A model generated the notes under the pieces. The model had not been told where the DNA came from. It did no database searches and saw nothing but the letters and a program-made list of their open reading frames with translations. A stretch of DNA of 64,000 nucleotides, from NCBI RefSeq assembly GCF_020905335.1, contig NZ_JAJJMN010000001.1:3100001-3164000 (forward strand). Direction: 5' to 3'. The position numbers were made by a program, and so were the translations under genes. Positions 56,546 through 64,000 of this stretch are shown piece by piece (positions within the stretch are counted from its first letter, which is position 1; each line of letters starts with the position of its first letter). The DNA comes from Flavobacterium lipolyticum (lineage in GTDB: Bacteria; Bacteroidota; Bacteroidia; Flavobacteriales; Flavobacteriaceae).

Positions 56546-57082
56546 AATTTTCGGGTTGGTTAAAAAAGTTAAAAAAGTTTGTAATTATAGTTTTAAGAGG
56601 TGAAAAGAGTTGTTATTTATAATTTATCCCTCTTTAAATTATCAATTACATATCTAAAGTAGGTGTTTTTTGATTTCATTTGATTTTACGGGAAATTAGT
56701 TATTCAACGAAAACGTTGTAGTATGGATAACTTTTTTAGGGTAAGGGAGTTTAACAGCTTGAGATGTAATAGAGTATAGTTGTATAACCCATTTTTTCAG
56801 GGCTTAAGGATGATTTATGCCGGTTTTTCGGAACCCTTGAACGAGACTTAGAACTTAGTTCCTTTGAAAATAGAGATACATCTCTATAATTTTTTGTTAA
56901 TAGTATAGCCGATAGTTGTATTATGTAATTGAATTGTTATTTTTGTTCGTCATAAGTCAAAATGAACTAGATCTTAATTGTTTAATATTTCAGGAATTAT
57001 AGGTCTGAGGTATTTTTTAAATGATTTTAGTTTATGACAAATTCTAAAGCAGGATCTTTACATTCAAATTAAATTTTAAATA
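56546..57082. promoter_or_regulatory. amylase/PPIase divergent spacer with a possible operator
   Basis: This 537-bp region has no gene. CAACG (56705-56709) and CGTTG (56714-56718) form a perfect inverted repeat with AAAA between, the form of a LacI-type operator half-site pair, 160 bp upstream of the amylase ATG. The assignment is weak because no LacI gene is seen. No TAnnTTTG box was found on either side. Confidence 0.35.
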
Positions 57083-58516
57083 ATGTTATTAAAAAAATTA
57101 GCGCTAAAAACAATTGATTTCCGATACGTGTTGACAATGTGTTTTTTATTTTTTTTCAACTCAATTATTTCGGCACAAGAAGTTATTAAGGATACAGTAG
57201 TCAGCAAACCTGCCATTACAATGACCTCCGGGCAGAAGTTGAAAGTTGATGGTATTATTGCTACAGTTGGAGATTATATTGTTTTAGATTCAGATATTGA
57301 TAAAGCATTTTTAGAAATTTCAGCACAGGGCGGATCTACAAAAGACATTACAAGATGTCAGATGTTAGGGAAGCTTTTAGAAGATAAACTTTATGCACAT
57401 CAGGCAATTCAGGATAGTATCGTAGTGAGTGATGCCGAAGTAAGAAGCATGATGGACGAGCGATTGAATTATATGGTACAGCAGGTAGGGGATATTAATA
57501 AAGTTGTAGCCTATTATAAAAAGAATTCTGTAGAGGAGTTTAAAACCTATTTTGCAGATATCTTAAAAGAACAAAAATTAGCGTCAGAAATGACAAAAAA
57601 AATTGTTGATGCTGTAGAAATAACTCCTGAGGAAGTTCGTAACTTCTTTAAAAAGATTCCTAAAGAGGAATTACCGACTTTTGGAGCTGAGATGGAAGTA
57701 GCACAGATTGTTGTGGAGCCAAAGGTTTCTAAAGAAGATGAGCAGAAGGTAATTGACAGACTGAATGCGATAAGGAAAGATGTTCTTGAGGGATCCAGTT
57801 TTGCGACAAAAGCAGTATTGTATTCGCAAGATCCCGGATCTGCACCAACGGGAGGTTTTTATAAAATGACCCGAAAGACTCCTTTTGTCAAAGAATTTAA
57901 AGATGTAGCTTTTAGTTTAGCACAGGGAGAGATTTCCGAACCTTTTAAAACTACTTTCGGATACCATATTATCATGGTTGAAAAAATTAAAGGACAGGAA
58001 ATTGAATTACGACATATTTTGATTCCGCCAACAGTTTCTGAAAATGCATTGAAAGAAGCAAAAGAAAGAATCACTAATGTTAGAAATAAGATTATAAATA
58101 AAGAGATTACTTTCGCAGAAGCTGCAAGAACAGAATCTGATGAAAAAGAGACAAGAGCAAACGGAGGAACACTGGTAAATCCAAATACTCAGGATACCCG
58201 TTTTGAACTGACTAAAATGGATCCGACTTTATACGGTCAGGTTTCAAATTTGAAAGACGACGAAATTTCACAGCCACTTTTAAATACAGACGATAAAGGA
58301 AAAAAAACATATAAGATAATCACAGTTACGAATAGAATTGAACAACACGTGGCTGATTATGCTAAGGACTACACTAAAATTAAAGAACTGGCATTGAAAG
58401 AAAAACAGATCACGACAATCTCGAAATGGTTTGATACTAAAATAAAAGATACCTATATCAAAATTCTTGGAGAGTACAGAGATTGTAAGTTTGTTTACAA
58501 TTGGCTAAAAAAATAA
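57083..58516 (+). CDS. SurA-like periplasmic peptidyl-prolyl isomerase
   Basis: This 477-residue chaperone helps outer-membrane proteins fold. The N-terminal signal ends ISAQE after a hydrophobic segment (FLFFFNSIISAQ). A SurA-type N domain (LDSDIDKAFLEISAQGG, LLEDKLYAHQAIQDS) is followed by two parvulin (PpiC) domains: one around EVAQIVVEP and GGFYKMTRKTPFVKEF, the second around IELRHILIPP and ADEKETRANGGTL-like sequence. The C-terminal part ends KFVYNWLKK. The gene ends in a strong terminator. Substrates probably include the many barrel proteins encoded here. Confidence 0.9.
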   Translation: MLLKKLALKTIDFRYVLTMCFLFFFNSIISAQEVIKDTVVSKPAITMTSGQKLKVDGIIATVGDYIVLDSDIDKAFLEISAQGGSTKDITRCQMLGKLLEDKLYAHQAIQDSIVVSDAEVRSMMDERLNYMVQQVGDINKVVAYYKKNSVEEFKTYFADILKEQKLASEMTKKIVDAVEITPEEVRNFFKKIPKEELPTFGAEMEVAQIVVEPKVSKEDEQKVIDRLNAIRKDVLEGSSFATKAVLYSQDPGSAPTGGFYKMTRKTPFVKEFKDVAFSLAQGEISEPFKTTFGYHIIMVEKIKGQEIELRHILIPPTVSENALKEAKERITNVRNKIINKEITFAEAARTESDEKETRANGGTLVNPNTQDTRFELTKMDPTLYGQVSNLKDDEISQPLLNTDDKGKKTYKIITVTNRIEQHVADYAKDYTKIKELALKEKQITTISKWFDTKIKDTYIKILGEYRDCKFVYNWLKK

Positions 58517-58532
58517 TTTTTATTAAATAAAG

Positions 58533-58574
58533 AAAAAGAGTTAGTTTTATGAATTCATAATACTAACTCTTTTT
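58533..58574 (+). terminator. terminator after the SurA-like gene
   Basis: AAAAAGAGTTAGT (58533-58545) pairs with ACTAACTCTTTTT (58562-58574) over 13 bp. It separates the PPIase gene from the MoxR gene 20 bp on. Confidence 0.9.
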
Positions 58575-58594
58575 AATTTTAAAAACATATCTAA

Positions 58595-59548
58595 ATGTCT
58601 GACGTAACAGCAATTCATAATTTAGTTCAGAAACGAAACGAATTAAAAAACGAAATAGCAAAAATTATTGTTGGCCAGGATGCCGTAGTTGACCAAATTT
58701 TACTGTGTATATTTTCAGGTGGTCATGCTCTTTTGATTGGTGTTCCGGGCTTGGCAAAAACTTTAATGATTAATACTTTGTCTCAGGCTTTAGGTTTAGA
58801 TTTTAAAAGAATTCAGTTTACGCCGGATTTAATGCCTTCAGATATTTTAGGAAGTGAGATTTTGGATGAAAACAGACATTTTAAATTTATTAAAGGGCCT
58901 ATTTTTTCCAATATCATTTTGGCTGACGAGATCAACAGAACTCCGCCAAAAACACAAGCTGCTTTATTGGAAGCCATGCAGGAGAGATCGGTTACCATTG
59001 CGGGGCAAAACTATAAGTTAGATTTACCTTACTTTGTATTAGCTACTCAAAACCCAATTGAACAGGAAGGAACCTATCCGTTACCGGAAGCACAGTTAGA
59101 CCGTTTTATGTTTGCTATAAAGCTGGAGTATCCAACTTTCGAAGAAGAAGTTCAGGTAGTGAAGCGTACGACTTCTGATGCTAAGACAGTCATTAACCCA
59201 TTATTCAGTGCACAGGAAATTATTGATTTTCAACATTTGATTCGCAGAATTCCCGTAGCCGATAATGTAATTGAATATGCAGTAACTTTAGTGAGTAAAA
59301 CACGCCCTGATAATGCTTTGTCGAATGATTTTGTTAAAAATTATTTAGATTGGGGAGCAGGACCAAGAGCTTCACAGAATTTAATTTTAGCAGCAAAAGC
59401 CCATGCGGCTTTTAATGGGAAATTCTCGCCGGATATTGAAGATGTCAAAGCAGTGGCAACCGGAATTTTAAGGCACAGAATTATTAAAAACTACAAAGCA
59501 GATGCCGAAGGAATAACGGAAGAAGTTATTATTAAAAAACTGATGTAA
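58595..59548 (+). CDS. MoxR-family AAA+ ATPase
   Basis: This 317-residue ATPase has Walker A GVPGLAKT at 49-56, Walker B ILADEINRTPPK with Asp111-Glu112, and the sensor region LATQNPIEQEGTYPLPEAQL. A C-terminal lid follows (DWGAGPRASQNLILAAKAHA). MoxR proteins act as chaperones, usually next to DUF58 and VWA-domain genes. Here none follows; the gene ends in a terminator and the next genes are on the other strand. The function is therefore not specified. Confidence 0.93.
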   Translation: MSDVTAIHNLVQKRNELKNEIAKIIVGQDAVVDQILLCIFSGGHALLIGVPGLAKTLMINTLSQALGLDFKRIQFTPDLMPSDILGSEILDENRHFKFIKGPIFSNIILADEINRTPPKTQAALLEAMQERSVTIAGQNYKLDLPYFVLATQNPIEQEGTYPLPEAQLDRFMFAIKLEYPTFEEEVQVVKRTTSDAKTVINPLFSAQEIIDFQHLIRRIPVADNVIEYAVTLVSKTRPDNALSNDFVKNYLDWGAGPRASQNLILAAKAHAAFNGKFSPDIEDVKAVATGILRHRIIKNYKADAEGITEEVIIKKLM

Positions 59549-59570
59549 CAGATTCAATAAAAACAGCAGA

Positions 59571-59607
59571 AACCCAAACTAGTAATGATCTCTAGTTTGG
59601 GTTTTTT
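59571..59607 (+). terminator. terminator after the MoxR gene
   Basis: AACCCAAACTAG (59571-59582) and CTAGTTTGGGTT (59592-59603) pair perfectly over 12 bp and lead into TTTT. The exosortase gene converges at 59610. Confidence 0.9.
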
Positions 59608-59609
59608 AT

Positions 59610-60845
59610 TTAATTTGATTTTGAGGTTTCGTTTATTAAAAAAATGGGTTGACCATAAATCAATTTTATAAGTAAAACTTCAATAAGAGAGCTGTATTTT
59701 TTGCCATTAGATTCGTACCACCAATACGATGTATAATTTTGGCTGTCTTTCTCCATTTTATTAAACCATATTTCCTCTTTGTTTACTACAATTTTCTTAG
59801 ATTCAATAATTTTGTATCCGGAGCCAGTCCAGCAAACCATCGGATTATGAGAGGGTGTTTTTATATAAGTCAGTTTCTCAGGAGTTTCAATTTTAAAAAC
59901 CTCCTTGTTTACCCAAGAGCCTTTTTTTGTATTGTACTCAAAACTAACTTCCTGATGAAAACTAGTTTCTGTTTCATTTTTGATTTTTATACTGGTTGCT
60001 AAAAGGATTGTAAATGATACTAATACAATAAGTATTTTAGGTTTGATTTTGTTTGAATCATTGTTTTCGGTTTTTGGTTTTATATACTTAATAATGAATA
60101 GCATCGGTATAATTTGATAAACGGTAAAGCAGATTAAACCAATAGCGTGATGCAAAAAGTTTTCCTGAGTACAATTGAAAAAAATTAAGGTTACGATTCT
60201 GAAATAATTAGAGGTAATATTGAGCGCTATTATAAGTAAGCAGAAAGAGAGTATCTGAAAAACGCCGTAATATTGTTTAAGTCTTCTTTCTTCGAGAGTC
60301 ATTAAAACTGCGCCAAACAACAATCCTGTCTTAAACATTGACAATCCCATGCAGGCAGTGTCGATGGTGATTTTTGCATTATTGATGTAAAAATTAACAC
60401 CTTCGATTTTATTTATAGGTATAAAATTCTTCAGTGTCAGATAAACTATGTAGCAAAGACTTTGTTTTATTTCGGAGGTTAAGTGTGCAAAAAAAGCACT
60501 AAAAAGGGTCGAAAATAAAACAAGACAAATGAAAGCAATAAAGGAAAATTTCCCAGTGAAATAATGGAAAACCAAACACAGAAATAATAGTATAGAAAGA
60601 AAATGAACTGATTTTGTGTTTAAACGCCAGCTGATGAATTCTAACAATAGAATACTTGGAATTAAAAAATAATTAATTCTGAAATTTGTTTTTCTTCCGC
60701 CAACGATAAAAAGACAAAGAGAACCAAGAATTCCAAGGAAATCGTTGTTTAGATTTATAAACAATATCTTGCTGTTTATGGCAAAAAGCAATAAGATTGC
60801 AAAAACAGCAAGTATTGTTTTTTTCTGTAGAATTACATTCTTCAT
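59610..60845 (-). CDS. xrtN: exosortase N (XrtN)
   Basis: Exosortases are membrane transpeptidase-like enzymes that cut PEP-CTERM-like sorting signals. The protein is 411 residues when started at 60845 (MKNVILQKKTIL), with eight or more membrane helices. The conserved residues are Cys165 in TACMGLSMF, Arg216 in NYFRIVTLI, and His232/233 in LHHAIGLICF. The C-terminal part after about residue 270 is a periplasmic domain. The start codon shares one base with the TAA of the upstream VIT-domain gene (TAATG), which means tight coupling. The family name follows from this two-gene arrangement, established for XrtN systems. Confidence 0.9.
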   Translation of the reverse strand: MKNVILQKKTILAVFAILLLFAINSKILFINLNNDFLGILGSLCLFIVGGRKTNFRINYFLIPSILLLEFISWRLNTKSVHFLSILLFLCLVFHYFTGKFSFIAFICLVLFSTLFSAFFAHLTSEIKQSLCYIVYLTLKNFIPINKIEGVNFYINNAKITIDTACMGLSMFKTGLLFGAVLMTLEERRLKQYYGVFQILSFCLLIIALNITSNYFRIVTLIFFNCTQENFLHHAIGLICFTVYQIIPMLFIIKYIKPKTENNDSNKIKPKILIVLVSFTILLATSIKIKNETETSFHQEVSFEYNTKKGSWVNKEVFKIETPEKLTYIKTPSHNPMVCWTGSGYKIIESKKIVVNKEEIWFNKMEKDSQNYTSYWWYESNGKKYSSLIEVLLIKLIYGQPIFLINETSKSN

Positions 60846-63343
60846 TAATTCGTTAATTTTTGCTTTCTGTAATAGAATAAAATGGCAGATAAAACGATGA
60901 ATAATAGCGCCCATTCGTGCGGCTCAGGTACGGCTCCGTCGTTATTGATAGAAGCATTTCCTAAAGTATTAACGTTTTTCTCAATCCCGTTGTTTTTGTA
61001 ATCTTCATCAGTCTCAAGTACGATTAAAGAAGAAATAGGAGTTACAATATTGGCATCCTTCGCCAGGTCAACATATTTGTTTTGTTTTAAAGTGTCAGCC
61101 TGAATTTCGACCTGATCGTTTAAAACTTTTCCAAAACAGAACATTCTGTATAAATGATTTGAACCGGTATGAGCTGTTTGCTGAATTACTGAATTTTCAT
61201 GGATTGAGATTCCGGCAGTTTCTATATTAATACTGTTTTCATTAGTTTGAAATTTTATGAAATGCTTTTTGCTGATAAGGTCTTTACAAGTATTAAGATT
61301 TGTTTGTATAAAATTCACATATTTCTGTTCCTTTGCGGTCTGCCAAAACGGATTTATTTCGTTCGAGATATTGATAACTTTTAAGCCTTTGTCTTTTGTT
61401 CCTTTTCTTATTTTTTCTAAATATTTTGAAGATTCTAACTCTTCAAAGTTCGAAGAAAATGTACCGCATTTTGTGATAATCAAAGTATTTTCCTGTAAAT
61501 CAAAAAGTGGCAGAAGTGAATAATTCAATTCGTCAAATTGGTTCCAAATATTCTCGTAATTGGAAGTATTGATTTCTTGTTTTGTATTATTTATAAGTAC
61601 AAAATATTTATTTTTCGAGAGATTGAGTATCGATTCAAGTTCTTCTATTTTCCAGTTGTTATTGAGGTCAAGAATGATTTCGCTTGGCGTAAAAGCAATC
61701 CTTTCTTTGATAAGCGGTTTAATCTCATAACTTTTATTCTTCCAAACAAATGCGCTGCTCAATGGTTTTTGGGTTAAAGGGAATTCAGCTTCCCATTTGT
61801 CCAGACCTTTAGATTCATTTATGTGGTAATTATCCGCAAAGTCAAAATCTTTTGAAGTCTTAAACTCAGTATTTCCATTAACCTGAAATCTCGAAATAGT
61901 CGCAGCATTATTGATATTTGGACCTTTTATACTCAAACTTTGATAGATCAGTTTATCGTCTGTAATTTTTAAAGGTGTTGTAAAGCCACATTTAAAAGTT
62001 CGGGGTAATTCGCTTGTAATTGGAAATACGCGAACTGTAACTCGGTTTCCTTCTTTCCACTGCATCAATGAAGGGTCTCTTGCCTCAATACCCACGACCT
62101 GATTGTACGCTTCTTTTGCTTTTTCTTTGGTAGTCAAAACACCTTTTCTTTCTATTCCGTTAACCCACAATGACAAAGAAGTTGCAACAGAGCCTTCAGG
62201 CAGCTGGAAGGAATAAATAGCTTCTTTCTGCCCCCTGCTTTCTTCTTCGCAAACAACATCCATTGTAATCTCGGTGTAAGCGAGTCTGTCATTTGGATAA
62301 ATTTTTACATCTTCCTTAATGTTTTTTGTAATAAGATCTCGTCCACTCCATAATTGCTCTTCGGATTCAAGTCTTTTATCAAAATTAGATTTCAGAATAT
62401 TGACTTTATCATCATCGCTTAAATTGATGTTTTCTGCAAAATGATAAGCGATATTTAAAAAAGGATTGTGAGTCTTTCTTTCGTGATACTGAACATTGTT
62501 ATTAAATCTGCCAAAGCCATCTAATTCAAAGAAGTCTTCTGATGCAATGTATACAATGTTTTTCTTTAGCAGAATTTCATTCAAAAAATTAGGTTTAAGA
62601 TTCTGAGAAACTTTAATGTAAGTGGGTAAATCGTTATTATCTTCAAATGTTTTGGTAATGCCATATTGGTTTATTTTTTGACTTTCCCTATTTAATAAAA
62701 AAGTAAACACAATCAGGCTGGTTAAAATGATTCCGATGCCTGAGAGGAACGCATAGGTGTTGTTTTTTTCTTCAAAAAGAACCTTAGACAGGATGTAGGT
62801 GTGGATTGTAAGTACAATTCCGGGCACTAATCCATAAAAACCTAGTCCTAAGGCAAGAATTCCTATAATAGAAAACATGCTTATTGGTATCAGGAATACG
62901 GCATAATATACGATTAAGAGAAAGGAACAGCCGTTGATGAAATAAGAGATAAAGTTAATGTTGCGATTTGTTATTTCGCGATTGTAAATTACAAAGTTTG
63001 AAAAGCAAAACAGAAACGTTGTGCAATACACCCAAAGGGGTAAATTTTCGAAAACATTTACATAAACATTGGTAGAGAAACATCCGATAAACCAATTGAG
63101 AAATAAGAAAGGAAGTAAATGAAGGTAGTTCTTTTTGTTTCTTAATAGGTTGTAAGTAAGGATAGCACCGTACGGGAGGAGAATAATGATATTGAGTACA
63201 GAAAGCATTTCAAAGCTTTCGTAATCTGATTTACTTCCCAATAAAGAAAGTGCCAGCATCGTTGTGCTGAATAGCGTAATAATAAGGCTGATTTTTACTC
63301 CAATTTGGTCATTTAAAAAAGAGTTTATTTTGGTTGCATTCAT
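60845..63343 (-). CDS. XrtN-system VIT-domain protein with PEP-CTERM-like sorting signal
   Basis: This 832-residue membrane protein has about seven hydrophobic helices in residues 15-220 and a VIT domain at about 345-465 (RLAYTEITMDVV, FQLPEGSVATSLSLWVNGIE). A beta-rich region without a visible VWA MIDAS motif follows, then a C-terminal sorting signal at 805-832: VPEPHEWALL, a hydrophobic helix, then YYRKQK. The VPEP motif is the target of the exosortase encoded directly downstream. It is probably the sole substrate in this locus. It has its own -7 box at 63379-63386. Confidence 0.9.
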   Translation of the reverse strand: MNATKINSFLNDQIGVKISLIITLFSTTMLALSLLGSKSDYESFEMLSVLNIIILLPYGAILTYNLLRNKKNYLHLLPFLFLNWFIGCFSTNVYVNVFENLPLWVYCTTFLFCFSNFVIYNREITNRNINFISYFINGCSFLLIVYYAVFLIPISMFSIIGILALGLGFYGLVPGIVLTIHTYILSKVLFEEKNNTYAFLSGIGIILTSLIVFTFLLNRESQKINQYGITKTFEDNNDLPTYIKVSQNLKPNFLNEILLKKNIVYIASEDFFELDGFGRFNNNVQYHERKTHNPFLNIAYHFAENINLSDDDKVNILKSNFDKRLESEEQLWSGRDLITKNIKEDVKIYPNDRLAYTEITMDVVCEEESRGQKEAIYSFQLPEGSVATSLSLWVNGIERKGVLTTKEKAKEAYNQVVGIEARDPSLMQWKEGNRVTVRVFPITSELPRTFKCGFTTPLKITDDKLIYQSLSIKGPNINNAATISRFQVNGNTEFKTSKDFDFADNYHINESKGLDKWEAEFPLTQKPLSSAFVWKNKSYEIKPLIKERIAFTPSEIILDLNNNWKIEELESILNLSKNKYFVLINNTKQEINTSNYENIWNQFDELNYSLLPLFDLQENTLIITKCGTFSSNFEELESSKYLEKIRKGTKDKGLKVINISNEINPFWQTAKEQKYVNFIQTNLNTCKDLISKKHFIKFQTNENSINIETAGISIHENSVIQQTAHTGSNHLYRMFCFGKVLNDQVEIQADTLKQNKYVDLAKDANIVTPISSLIVLETDEDYKNNGIEKNVNTLGNASINNDGAVPEPHEWALLFIVLSAILFYYRKQKLTN

Positions 63344-63378
63344 AGAAAGTATTTTTTAATTAAAAGAACTTTGAATTG

Positions 63379-63386
63379 CAAAGTTA
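63379..63386 (-). promoter_or_regulatory. -7 promoter box of the XrtN operon
   Basis: The minus strand reads TAACTTTG, an exact TAnnTTTG match, 35 bp before the ATG at 63343. A -33 element is not clear. Confidence 0.55.
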
Positions 63387-63746
63387 TAATAATAATTGAA
63401 AAATAAACTTTTTGTTTCGTTTTTTTGATTTAAAGATTTCTTTAAATATTCTTAATGATTTTTTGGTTTTGAAAGAGGCTGATTCGAGAAGACAAATCGG
63501 TTACTATAACGTTATAATTGCTTATTTAGAAAGGTTCTTCGTTAAAGTTGGGGTAAAATCTCACTTCATTTATAGCATCAAATTTCGACTTTGCTAAAGA
63601 AAGGATTTTAAAATGGCAATAATTCATTTTTTTAATATAAAATTGAAATTTTGGCAAAAATAAGTAATGAAAATTGTTTTTTAGCAATAATAATGTTTGA
63701 AAAGGCGAGTTCTGTTATATTTTTTTTAATTCTCGGCTTTAATAGC
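63387..63746. other. AT-rich divergent spacer, no gene seen
   Basis: An open frame of 61 codons at 63412-63597 has no signal, domain or start context, and the surrounding sequence is very AT-rich. I see no hairpin with a T-run and no repeats here. Confidence 0.5.
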
Positions 63747-63754
63747 TAAATTTG
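63747..63754 (+). promoter_or_regulatory. -7 promoter box of acnB
   Basis: TAAATTTG matches TAnnTTTG exactly, 32 bp before the ATG at 63787. Confidence 0.6.
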
Positions 63755-63786
63755 CAAACAAAAAATAAAAAGACTTCTATAATATT

Positions 63787-64000
63787 ATGAATACTTATCA
63801 AGATTACATTAAAGAAATCGAGGAAAGAAAAGGCCAAGGTCTTCATCCAAAGCCAATCGATGGTGCAGAATTAGCAAGCGAAATCATTTCACAGATTAAG
63901 GATGTTAACAATCCGTATAGAGAAGATTCGCTTAAATTTTTTATTTATAATACTTTACCGGGTACTACAAGTGCTGCAGGTGAAAAAGCTGAGTTTTTAA
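63787..64000 (+). CDS. acnB: aconitate hydratase B / 2-methylisocitrate dehydratase (5' part)
   Basis: The first 71 codons are present and the gene runs off the window. The N-terminal sequence (YQDYIKEIEERKGQGLHPKP, then FFIYNTLPGTTSAAGEKAEF) matches AcnB, whose HEAT-like N-terminal domain it begins. AcnB converts citrate to isocitrate in the TCA cycle and acts in the methylcitrate cycle. The Fe-S cysteines lie outside the window. The start is ATG 63787. Confidence 0.88.
   Translation, partial: MNTYQDYIKEIEERKGQGLHPKPIDGAELASEIISQIKDVNNPYREDSLKFFIYNTLPGTTSAAGEKAEFL

Noticed and set aside
61600..62000. VWA (MIDAS) domain after the VIT domain in the XrtN partner
   Set aside because: No DxSxS metal-site motif could be found, so only the VIT domain is annotated.
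63412..63597. 61-codon open frame before acnB
   Set aside because: AT-rich spacer with no start signal; it lies between divergent promoters and looks non-coding.

Overview
The window comes from a Bacteroidota genome, almost certainly Flavobacterium or a close relative. The evidence is consistent: low G+C, repeated -7 promoter boxes of the form TAnnTTTG, SusC/SusD, T9SS-type sorting, an exosortase N system, and no Shine-Dalgarno sequences except a perfect one in front of rpsU. No plasmid or prophage core is visible.

Layout. Bases 1-207 hold the tail of an unrecognised gene with an in-frame stop, followed by a D-lactate dehydrogenase and a small lipoprotein flanked by two copies of a palindromic repeat. 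Bases 1960-3794 (minus strand) hold a translationally coupled SMC/OLD-like ATPase and a small protein with a PD-(D/E)XK-like D...ExK signature. I regard this pair as the best candidate for an undescribed, probably defensive, system. Bases 3.9-14 kb are ordinary chromosome: lysS, a lipoprotein, lipB, an AraC regulator, a flavodoxin-fold oxidoreductase, a Crp/Fnr regulator, a TonB-dependent receptor, an OmpA lipoprotein and rnhB. Bases 14.3-19 kb carry an orphan SusC/SusD pair. Then come a putative porin, a cystathionine beta-synthase-like enzyme, DUF2851, a PspC-like protein, an amino-acid permease, a helix-hairpin-helix protein and an acyl-CoA dehydrogenase.

Bases 28.3-28.7 kb are a repeat field: a 156-bp array of a 7-bp unit followed by three decaying copies of a longer repeat whose pyrimidine part is the reverse complement of the same motif. 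It sits just before rpsU. From rpsU to 44.2 kb lies the translation/transcription backbone: rpsU, xerC-type recombinase, hpf, tRNA-Thr(UGU), tRNA-Tyr(GUA), tRNA-Thr(GGU), tuf, tRNA-Trp(CCA), secE, nusG, rplK, rplA, rplJ, rplL, rpoB, rpoC and a DUF3467 gene. The order parallels thrU-tyrU-glyT-thrT-tufB-secE-nusG-rplKAJL-rpoBC of E. coli but lacks the glycine tRNA. Hairpins lie at the tuf/trpT, rplJ/rplL, rplL/rpoB and rpoB/rpoC junctions.

After prfC (minus strand) comes a 2189-residue secreted, T9SS-sorted surface protein. It contains fourteen 81-residue MBG domains in perfect 243-bp register and is followed by an outer-membrane barrel gene. Next is a secreted GH13 alpha-amylase with a decayed partial copy of its own 3' end and an IS-end-like inverted repeat between them. 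The window ends with a SurA-like PPIase, a MoxR ATPase, the XrtN exosortase with its VIT-domain/PEP-CTERM partner, and the start of acnB.
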